Below are positions 1 to 5,108 of a stretch of DNA of 5,172 bases, piece by piece. Every line of letters begins with the position of its first letter. The stretch's first letter is position 1. Under the pieces are notes generated by a model, which saw only the letters and a program-made list of their open reading frames with translations, was not told the origin of the DNA and made no database searches. Made by a program: the position numbers and the translations under genes. The DNA comes from Chloroflexota bacterium (GTDB taxonomy: Bacteria > Chloroflexota > Dehalococcoidia > GIF9 > UBA5629): positions 1-5,172 of the forward strand of contig VGOF01000121.1 in the NCBI GenBank assembly GCA_016875975.1, read 5' to 3'.

Positions 1-99
1 TGCGAGCTATTGGACGAAGGTAATGAGGCTGTTGAAGAAGTCCTCTCTGTCTTTGCGAACCGAAGCTGCGGGAGAGGCATGGCAAAGGCAAAGGGTTAA
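1..99 (+). CDS. Possible 3' end of an unidentified upstream gene (partial)
   Basis: Frame 1 is open from the window edge to a TAA at 97-99 and would encode a 32-residue C-terminal tail that starts acidic and ends basic (final residues GMAKAKG). No family is recognisable from so short a piece. Frame 2 is also open from the edge and ends with a TAG at 143-145, directly before the ATG of the next gene, so it is an equally valid candidate on spacing. Its translation is rich in Arg, Lys and Ser and looks less protein-like. I favour frame 1 only slightly. The stretch may also be non-coding, because it contains short inverted repeats and a REP-like segment. If frame 1 is real, the gap to the dehydratase gene is 46 bases and the two could be cotranscribed. 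Confidence 0.3.
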   Translation, partial: CELLDEGNEAVEEVLSVFANRSCGRGMAKAKG

Positions 100-145
100 G
101 AACACGATTTTCTACTCAGAGAAAAGGAACACCTTTAGAGTTTAG

Positions 146-1258
146 ATGTCACACATCGATTTAAGCCCCTTTGTGGACGCCGTCAGGGAAAGAGCCGAGC
201 TGCTCCCGCGATATGCAGAACGGCAGAAGGTTTTCGGCTGGTTCTGCACCTATACCCCTATTGAATTGATTCACGCGGCAGGGTTTCTGCCGGTAAGAAT
301 TTACGGCGGCGCCACGCCGATTAAGCTGGCCAACACGTTAGTTCCCGACTTTGTTTGTCCCTATATGCGGACTTCCCTGGAGAGGGCGCTGAGAGGCGAG
401 TATAAGTATCTCTCCGGCGTCATCCAGGGCTATACCTGCGATGTGCCATGCGGTATTATCAATATCTGGGAAGAAAACGCTGGCCCAGGGCTGTTCCATT
501 CCGTGCCTCTGCCCTATAATACGACTGAGAGCGCCAAATCCTTCTACCGCGAGACGCTCACCGAACTCACCCAGAAACTGGCTGCGTATGGCGGCAATAT
601 CGATGCGGACTCGCTGCAGCGTTCCCTCGACCTTTACCGGGAAATACGCACGTGCCTGCTCCATCTGCACGAACTTCGTTTCCAGAACCGTCTGGCGCTA
701 TCGGCAAGCGGATTTTACACGGTAGCCGAGGCTGGTTTTTCTTTGCCTCCCGATGTATATCTCAAATATCTCCAGAGCCTCACCAGCGCCCTAGGTAACA
801 AAGAACCTCGAAAAACCGCAGGCATACCGGTCATCGTATCTGGCAGTCTCCTTGAGGACACGACAGTCTTTGACCTCATCGAATCGGCCGGCGGCAGGGT
901 TGCTGCCGACGACCTTTGTAACGGCTATCGCTTCTGCTGCCCTGCCGATGGTACCGGCTCTGATCCCATGGAGCGTCTCATCGACCGCTATATGCGCCGT
1001 TTTCCCTGCCCTGCCCGGTCGGTCATCGGCGACCGGGTAATCCGCATCAAGGAACTCATAGAACGGTCAGGGGCAGCGGGTGTCATCTTTGTCTTCCAGA
1101 AATTCTGCACGCCACACCTGGCGGACTACCCTGCCCTCGCCGATGAACTTAAAAAGGACGGCATCCCGGTGCTGCAGGTTGAGACAGATGAGACCATCAG
1201 TAACAGAGGACAATTGAAGACCAGGTTCGAAGCCTTCTTCGAGATGATTGGGGTATAG
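146..1258 (+). CDS. 2-hydroxyacyl-CoA dehydratase family subunit (HgdB/FldC/BcrC-like)
   Basis: This is a catalytic subunit of the 2-hydroxyacyl-CoA dehydratase / benzoyl-CoA reductase superfamily: cytoplasmic, oxygen-sensitive iron-sulfur enzymes that dehydrate 2-hydroxyacyl-CoA or reduce aromatic acyl-CoA by a ketyl-radical route. The protein is 370 residues, normal for the smaller subunit. Three cysteines sit where the family places [4Fe-4S] ligands: C71 in FVCPYMRT, C98 in YTCDVPCG and C321 in FQKFCTPHLADYP. The gaps of 27 and 223 residues are close to those in characterised dehydratases. The N-terminal segment (about 30-55, FGWFCTYTPIELIHAAGFLPVR), the ADDLCNGYRF motif near 254-263 and the C-terminal LKTRFEAFFEMI (357-368) are also typical. 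ATG 146 gives a natural N-terminus but has only a weak Shine-Dalgarno (AGAG, 137-140). It is followed after one base by its partner subunit. The substrate cannot be told from sequence; family membership is strong. Confidence 0.9.
   Translation: MSHIDLSPFVDAVRERAELLPRYAERQKVFGWFCTYTPIELIHAAGFLPVRIYGGATPIKLANTLVPDFVCPYMRTSLERALRGEYKYLSGVIQGYTCDVPCGIINIWEENAGPGLFHSVPLPYNTTESAKSFYRETLTELTQKLAAYGGNIDADSLQRSLDLYREIRTCLLHLHELRFQNRLALSASGFYTVAEAGFSLPPDVYLKYLQSLTSALGNKEPRKTAGIPVIVSGSLLEDTTVFDLIESAGGRVAADDLCNGYRFCCPADGTGSDPMERLIDRYMRRFPCPARSVIGDRVIRIKELIERSGAAGVIFVFQKFCTPHLADYPALADELKKDGIPVLQVETDETISNRGQLKTRFEAFFEMIGV
1250..1253 (+). promoter_or_regulatory. Ribosome binding site deciding the second dehydratase start
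   Basis: A GGGG run inside the last codons of the first dehydratase gene lies six bases upstream of ATG 1260. An in-frame TTG at 1248 has no comparable motif before it. This favours the ATG as the start and couples translation of the two subunits. Confidence 0.55.
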
Positions 1259-1259
1259 G

Positions 1260-2516
1260 ATGGAAAAGACGCAGAAATCCACCAAGAGACTGGCCACAGC
1301 CAAAGAGTTGCGGCAGATAGTCGCCGACTTCTACCTGGAAGGCCACCAGGCAAAACAAGCCGGTAAGCCCATCGGCTGGATGCCACCGATGAACGGACTC
1401 ATCGAGATTTTCTACGCAATGGACCTGATGCCGGCCTTTCCCGAGAACTGGTCGCCAGTCTGCGCTGCCTTTGGGTTGAACGATAAGAATTTCCAGACCG
1501 CCGAGGAAATGGGCTTTTCCCGAGACCTTTGCGGCTACATGCGAAATAACGTGGGCTATATTTACGGGATGATGGGAACAGCAGGAGTACCGCTCGGCGG
1601 GCTGCCCGAGCCAGACATGGTTTTCCTCCCTGGCGGCGGCTGCGTTCCAACCATGAAGAATTTCCAGTACATTGCGCGTAGATTTCCGGAAGCGAAGGTC
1701 TTTAAAGCCGACCTGCCCCAGGTACCCATTGAGAACATCCAGCGCTATCACATCGACTACGCCATCAGCGAAATAAACCGCATCATCGCCTTTCTCACCG
1801 AGGTGACTGGAAGGAAGTTAGACTACGACCGGCTGAAAGAGGCAGTCCGTCTTTCTGACCAGGCCTGTGCACTGTGGGACGAGATTATGGCATACCGGCG
1901 ATACAAACCCACTCCGCTCTCGGCTGCTGAGATTGGCCTCATGTTCGTCATGGTAACCAGGCAGGGCACCCAGATTGCCGTGGATTACCTCACCAGGGTC
2001 AGGGACGAGGTGCGGGAGCGCGCCGAAAGGGAAATCGGAGTAATCGCCGATGAGAAAATTCGCCTGTACTGGGATAACATCCCCCTCTGGTACAACCTGG
2101 GGCTGTTCAACTACTTCGAGAGGTTTGGTGGCGTTGTGGTGGCGGAAACATACTCGGCAGCCTGGTCAATCCGGCTCGATGTGGACAAGCCCATCGAGGC
2201 TCTGGCTATGAAATCGCTCATGTCATATCCCATGGTTTCCTGCGTCTCGATGAAGAGGAGAAAGGAGATGGTACTCCGCGCTTGCCGCGACTACTCCATA
2301 GACGGTGCCATTCTGCACTCCAACAAGTCCTGTCTTCCCATTACCCTGGGGCAGATGGATATAGAGCGTGCGCTACAGGAGGAACTTGGCATATCATCGG
2401 TCATCATCGAAGCTGACCACATGGATCCCAGAAATTTCTCAATTGCCCAGTTCGAAGAGCGCGTCAACCCCTTCATGGAAATGCTGCTGGCAAGGACTTC
2501 TCCTACATCAAGGTAG
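1260..2516 (+). CDS. 2-hydroxyacyl-CoA dehydratase family second subunit (BcrB/HgdB-like)
   Basis: This is the larger partner subunit of the same enzyme family, 418 residues from the ATG at 1260. Candidate [4Fe-4S] ligands are C91 in SRDLCGYMRNNVG, C128 in LPGGGCVPTMKNFQ and C358 in HSNKSCLP, with gaps of 37 and 230 residues as expected for this subunit. The PIGWMPPMNGLIEIFYAMDLMP segment and the closing QFEERVNPFMEMLLA also fit the family; the CGYMRNNVGY wording recalls BcrB/BadE-type subunits, though substrate class cannot be assigned. I choose ATG 1260 over an in-frame TTG at 1248: a GGGG run at 1250-1253 sits six bases upstream of the ATG, and the start lies one base after the previous stop, implying tight translational coupling. 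No HgdC/BcrA-type activating ATPase is encoded nearby, so the electron-delivering activase must lie elsewhere. Nothing looks truncated. Confidence 0.9.
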   Translation: MEKTQKSTKRLATAKELRQIVADFYLEGHQAKQAGKPIGWMPPMNGLIEIFYAMDLMPAFPENWSPVCAAFGLNDKNFQTAEEMGFSRDLCGYMRNNVGYIYGMMGTAGVPLGGLPEPDMVFLPGGGCVPTMKNFQYIARRFPEAKVFKADLPQVPIENIQRYHIDYAISEINRIIAFLTEVTGRKLDYDRLKEAVRLSDQACALWDEIMAYRRYKPTPLSAAEIGLMFVMVTRQGTQIAVDYLTRVRDEVRERAEREIGVIADEKIRLYWDNIPLWYNLGLFNYFERFGGVVVAETYSAAWSIRLDVDKPIEALAMKSLMSYPMVSCVSMKRRKEMVLRACRDYSIDGAILHSNKSCLPITLGQMDIERALQEELGISSVIIEADHMDPRNFSIAQFEERVNPFMEMLLARTSPTSR

Positions 2517-2584
2517 GAAGCAAACCGTTTCACCAATAGACTTAAGAAATGCGAAATACGCAGGTGAGTCTTACACCAGTGAGA

Positions 2585-2590
2585 TATAAT
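2585..2590 (+). promoter_or_regulatory. Possible bacterial -10 box (TATAAT)
   Basis: This is an exact TATAAT hexamer 96 bases upstream of the GTG of the lipoprotein gene. The hexamer 17 bases further upstream (AGGTGA) does not resemble TTGACA, and there is no extended -10 TG. It could drive the lipoprotein gene with a leader of about 90 bases, but a perfect -10 can occur by chance in AT-rich DNA. Confidence 0.25.
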
Positions 2591-2650
2591 TGAAACTGAC
2601 GGATAGACGAATTGCCGTGATTTCCAGCAGGTGTGAAAACAAAATCAAAG

Positions 2651-2658
2651 TTTAAATA
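2651..2658 (+). promoter_or_regulatory. Possible archaeal-type TATA box (TTTAAATA)
   Basis: TTTAAATA matches the archaeal TATA-box consensus and is preceded by an A-rich segment (AAAATCAAAG) that could act as a BRE. It lies 35 bases from the first base of GTG 2686, so transcription starting 25-30 bases downstream would give a nearly leaderless mRNA. This agrees with the absence of a clear Shine-Dalgarno before that start. It is inside AT-rich DNA, so chance occurrence is quite possible. Confidence 0.3.
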
Positions 2659-2685
2659 GTTTTCCAACAAGCACGAAGTAAAATA

Positions 2686-4188
2686 GTGGACATGAAAGCT
2701 AAACAGAAATTCAGCAAATTAGATCGACTGTTGCATTCAGTTAGGGAATGGATACCTGGTTCGTGGAGAAAAGCCATAGCCCGGATAGGTCTGGCTGCAG
2801 TTGTTGGATTTGGCGGTCTGGCTTATGGATGTATTGGAAAAGATGATATTCCTCCGGTTATTCAAGAATGGAAAGCACCTGAATGGGTAGTTGAAGGTGA
2901 AGATGTCAGCTTTAAGGTCGATGCTTATGACAATAGAAAAGTTGAAACAGTTTATTTACAATTTGGTGATGGAACTAGTGTACCTTTGACAAAGACTTAT
3001 ACTGAAAAAGCAGAAGGTGAAAAATCCAATTGGGAGACTAGTCTCAAACTTAGTCCTGGAGAATATATATTTAGTGTAGTAGCAAAAGATAAGAAAAATG
3101 AGACTAAGGCTGATGGAAAGATTACTGTTTATCCAAACGATGCTGATGGGGATGGACTTGGTTATAGGGATGAATTGAAATATGGAACTGATCCTAATAA
3201 GAAGAATCCTGTTGTGAAATATGCTTTAGATAAAGGACTTGAAGTCTATTTTCCTAAGTTGAAGCATCTAGAAGCAGATGAAGTAATGGATAATAATGAA
3301 AAGGCACTGATTGACTTATTGTATGTATATAATCCAAAAGTAAGCCAGACACTTCCAACACTTTATGATGAAGTTCTAATCTTGCCAGAACTCTTAGTAG
3401 TGGATGAAAAGGATGTGACTGGCTTGGGAAAAATATTTAAAGCAGCAAGTGATCCACAATATAAAAATCCCTTTGAAGAAATGTTCAAAGAAGGTGTTCC
3501 AGATAAGAGAGGATCTTGTACGGCTTTACAGGCCACATTATGGATTGCTTATGACGGAGACAATTTTTATGATATTATCAGAAACTATTCTAATTCTCAA
3601 GAAAAATTGATAAGCTTTGCTTGGAAAAATACAAGAGAATCTAATAATTATAAATCTGATAGATGGAAAGAATTTGATGAAGTTGTTTATAGATTGAATT
3701 CTCCTGAATTGGTTTACATGTATATGAAAGACAACTTTTCAATTAAGACTACGATACATGATAGAAGAGTTGCTATGCATAACAACATTGGTATTTGGCC
3801 GCTTATAAGTTCAGTTGAAGTTTTTAATATAAAAGGTGGTGTTTGTGCTGATCAAAGTACGTTTGGGGTTCGTTGTCTTGTTTATAATGGTTACAAGGTT
3901 GATAGTTATGGTACAAACACAAATTATATGGAGACAGAAAAGGACTATGCAACTTGTCACCTTGGTGCGCTTGTTGGTGAGGACGGACATTCTGTAGTTT
4001 TATATGTTAAAGATGGAAAGTTCTATACAATAGATAATGTCTTACCTTGGAACTCCGGGATAATGGGGCCATATGATACAATTGAAAAAGCTGCAGATGC
4101 TACATATCCTGGATGGGTATATTATGAGATATGTAACTATGCTAATAAACTTATTAGAACCGTCTACAAAAACCAACTAAAAAAATAA
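2686..4188 (+). CDS. Predicted surface-anchored protein: Ig/PKD-like, TSP3 calcium loop, transglutaminase-like domain
   Basis: This 500-residue protein has no named homologue that I recognise. Residues 1-30 are basic and polar, 31-48 are hydrophobic, and C49 follows LAYG, giving an imperfect lipobox (Tyr at -2); a plain membrane anchor is the alternative. Residues about 55-149 look like an Ig/PKD-type beta-sandwich (VEGEDVSFKVDAYDN, LQFGDG, SPGEYIFSVVAKD). Residues 151-172 form a thrombospondin-type-3 calcium loop with D152, D154, D156, D162 and E163. After a region of unknown type, 380-452 resemble a transglutaminase/papain fold: C387 in GGVCADQS, H435 in GHSVVLY and D450 in FYTIDN are the likely catalytic set. 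It could be an extracellular peptidase, transglutaminase or related hydrolase; the substrate is unknown. The start is GTG 2686 or ATG 2692, neither with a good Shine-Dalgarno. The gene is much richer in A+T than its neighbours and often uses AGA for Arg, which suggests transfer. Confidence 0.85.
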   Translation: MDMKAKQKFSKLDRLLHSVREWIPGSWRKAIARIGLAAVVGFGGLAYGCIGKDDIPPVIQEWKAPEWVVEGEDVSFKVDAYDNRKVETVYLQFGDGTSVPLTKTYTEKAEGEKSNWETSLKLSPGEYIFSVVAKDKKNETKADGKITVYPNDADGDGLGYRDELKYGTDPNKKNPVVKYALDKGLEVYFPKLKHLEADEVMDNNEKALIDLLYVYNPKVSQTLPTLYDEVLILPELLVVDEKDVTGLGKIFKAASDPQYKNPFEEMFKEGVPDKRGSCTALQATLWIAYDGDNFYDIIRNYSNSQEKLISFAWKNTRESNNYKSDRWKEFDEVVYRLNSPELVYMYMKDNFSIKTTIHDRRVAMHNNIGIWPLISSVEVFNIKGGVCADQSTFGVRCLVYNGYKVDSYGTNTNYMETEKDYATCHLGALVGEDGHSVVLYVKDGKFYTIDNVLPWNSGIMGPYDTIEKAADATYPGWVYYEICNYANKLIRTVYKNQLKK

Positions 4189-4205
4189 AAAGTCTATTGA
4201 AATAG
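4179..4205 (-). terminator. Weak terminator-like dyad with T-rich tail
   Basis: On the minus strand a small AT-rich hairpin (CTATT at 4201-4205 pairing with AATAG at 4194-4198) is followed two bases later by TTTTTATTTTTTT (4191-4179). The tail is good but the stem is short and lacks G/C. It would end transcription of the small minus-strand frame 4207-4338, or of FKBP read-through, facing the lipoprotein gene. Confidence 0.3.
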
Positions 4206-4206
4206 T

Positions 4207-4338
4207 CTAGATATATTCGTTTGATAATTCTTTTTTGCAGTTTTTTTGATAATAAGATTCATACTTCTTTGATATTAATTTATCTGCTATTATTTCTTCT
4301 TTTAGTGTTACATCAACATTACAAAACGTCACTTTCAC
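4207..4338 (-). pseudogene. Short AT-rich reading frame, possible gene remnant
   Basis: On the minus strand GTG 4338 opens a 43-codon frame ending in TAG at 4209-4207. A GGAG at 4346-4343 lies four bases upstream of this GTG and ten upstream of a second one (4332). The predicted product is hydrophilic with a helix-forming stretch rich in Lys, Glu and Tyr (TLKEEIIADKLISKKYESYY), which reads like a true protein tail, whereas the opposite strand gives an implausible Leu/Phe-rich string. All but the first few codons lie in the AT-rich island. I infer that it may be the surviving 3' end of a gene cut at the island boundary; it could also be a tiny intact gene or chance. No family recognised. Confidence 0.25.
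4231..4247 (+). terminator. Oligo-T tracts downstream of the lipoprotein gene
   Basis: T6 (4231-4236) and T7 (4241-4247) lie 43-59 bases after the lipoprotein stop codon, without a GC-rich hairpin in front. Hairpin-free T-tracts are the usual termination signal in archaea. In a bacterium they would be poor terminators. Confidence 0.3.
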
Positions 4339-4358
4339 CGCGCTCCATGCCGGGCGGT

Positions 4359-4841
4359 CTATTTTATCGCCACCAGCTCAATTTCGAACGTCAGGTCTTT
4401 GCCGGCTAGAGGGTGGTTAGCATCTAGCGTAACTGTGGTGTCCGTGACTTTGGTGATGGTATATATGCGCGTCGTACCATCAGTGTGGGTTCCATGCAAC
4501 TGACCTCCTACCTTTGGCTCAAAGCCGTTGGGAAGTTCCTGGCGAGATGCTTCTTCTACCAGGTTGTTATTGCGCGTGCCATAGGCATCCTTCGCTGGAA
4601 TGGTGACGGTTTTCTTTTCCCCCACCTTCATCCCCCGCACAGCCTTTTCAAAGCCGGGAATCATCTGCCCCTCGCCCAGCTTGAACTCCAGAGGCTCACG
4701 CTCCGCCGATGAATCGAACACCGTGCCATCCGCCAGTTTCCCGGTATAGTGCACCTGAACTGTATCGCCATTCTTGGCTCCGCCTGCACCATCCGCCGCA
4801 CATCCAGGCAGTAGCACGGTCCCTAACAGCATGATTGCCAC
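4359..4841 (-). CDS. FKBP-type peptidyl-prolyl cis-trans isomerase, lipoprotein (SlyD-like with IF insert)
   Basis: The product catalyses cis-trans isomerisation of Xaa-Pro bonds and probably acts as a folding chaperone outside the membrane. With GTG 4841 it is 160 residues: a hydrophobic signal (1-13), LPGC with lipidated C14, a short Gly/Ala linker, then an FKBP domain. Visible hallmarks are VQVHYTGKLADGTVFDSS (28-45, with Y32, F42, D43), LGEGQMIPGFEKAVRGM (55-71) and DAYG (85-88). An insert-in-flap segment of about 40 residues follows, and the SlyD-type closure is DANHPLAGKDLTFEIELVAI. The start is uncertain: GTG 4841 gives a signal with no basic residue, and a strong GGAGG lies 22 bases upstream with no in-frame start codon between the two. 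The gene follows the HicA-like gene by 33 bases and is probably cotranscribed with it. Confidence 0.92.
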   Translation of the reverse strand: MAIMLLGTVLLPGCAADGAGGAKNGDTVQVHYTGKLADGTVFDSSAEREPLEFKLGEGQMIPGFEKAVRGMKVGEKKTVTIPAKDAYGTRNNNLVEEASRQELPNGFEPKVGGQLHGTHTDGTTRIYTITKVTDTTVTLDANHPLAGKDLTFEIELVAIK

Positions 4842-4863
4842 TAGAACAAGATAGCTGTATTAA

Positions 4864-4868
4864 CCTCC
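4864..4868 (-). promoter_or_regulatory. Strong Shine-Dalgarno misplaced relative to the FKBP start
   Basis: GGAGG on the minus strand (4868-4864) is the best ribosome binding site near the FKBP gene, but 22 bases separate it from GTG 4841. The in-frame codons between are TAA TAC AGC TAT CTT GTT CTA, none a normal start. The six sense codons would extend the hydrophobic signal as YSYLVL. A lost or miscalled start codon around TAC 4859-4857 would explain this. Confidence 0.5.
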
Positions 4869-4874
4869 AACGGG

Positions 4875-5108
4875 TTATTTTAGGTGCTCCCAATCCTCAG
4901 CAGATATGCGATAGCCCAAGATTTGCTCCACTTCCTGCAGCATTATCCGTAGTTGAGGTACTGAGTATTCAGAATTGGAAGGGATGGCCAGCCGATGCTG
5001 CCCACAGACCATGAACTGGTGTTTCGTTCCGGAATAGGGTCCTACAAAGCCCAATTTCTTGAGGCGGTTAACAAAGTCCCGGCGCTTACACCGCCTCCAC
5101 CGGCTCAC
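4875..5108 (-). CDS. hicA: HicA-like type II toxin (mRNA interferase family)
   Basis: The 77-residue basic protein matches the HicA pattern: an N-terminal KRRDFVNRLKKLGF helix (8-21), a Gly-x-x-His segment GTKHQF with H30 at the position of the catalytic histidine (usually GSHH), a HRLAIPSNSE strand, and a C-terminal VPQLRIMLQEVEQILGYRISAEDWEHL helix. HicA toxins are small double-stranded-RNA-binding-fold ribonucleases that cut mRNA and are neutralised by a HicB partner. GTG 5108 is chosen because AAGGAG (5121-5116) sits seven bases upstream and the resulting N-terminus (SRWRRCKRRD) is typical. It overlaps the end of the upstream gene by 23 bases, so translation is probably coupled. The changed GSHH motif leaves activity open. 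No HicB is recognisable in the window; the upstream partial gene is the positional candidate. Confidence 0.8.
   Translation of the reverse strand: MSRWRRCKRRDFVNRLKKLGFVGPYSGTKHQFMVCGQHRLAIPSNSEYSVPQLRIMLQEVEQILGYRISAEDWEHLK

Larger units (their letters stand above)
2517..2685 (+). other. Intergenic region entering the AT-rich island
   Basis: No credible gene is visible here. It begins right after the dehydratase operon and becomes AT-rich toward its right end. It contains a perfect TATAAT (2585-2590) without a convincing -35 at normal spacing, a short GGTG/CACC dyad (2563-2566 with 2574-2577) that lacks a T-tract and so is not a good terminator, and a TTTAAATA box (2651-2658) flanked by an inverted GAAAAC/GTTTTC pair. 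No rho-independent terminator for the dehydratase operon is evident. Confidence 0.5.

Noticed and set aside
338..670. Minus-strand frame of 110 codons opposite the first dehydratase subunit
   Set aside because: It is a shadow of a conserved gene, with no recognisable protein features.
1197..1751. Minus-strand frame of 184 codons opposite the second dehydratase subunit
   Set aside because: It is fully antisense to a strongly recognisable gene and its product resembles no family; long antisense frames are common in GC-rich coding DNA.
2563..2577. GGTG/CACC dyad as terminator of the dehydratase operon
   Set aside because: The stem is only four pairs and no T-tract follows.
4338..4357. GC-rich partial dyad just after the FKBP stop as a terminator
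   Set aside because: Only a CCGC/GCGG pairing is possible with a mismatched interior and no good T-run follows, so it is too weak to call.
4221..4409. Plus-strand hydrophobic frame of 62 codons after the lipoprotein gene
   Set aside because: It starts with TTG, has no ribosome binding site, has a Leu/Phe/Ile string typical of AT-rich antisense DNA, and runs into the opposite strand of the FKBP gene.
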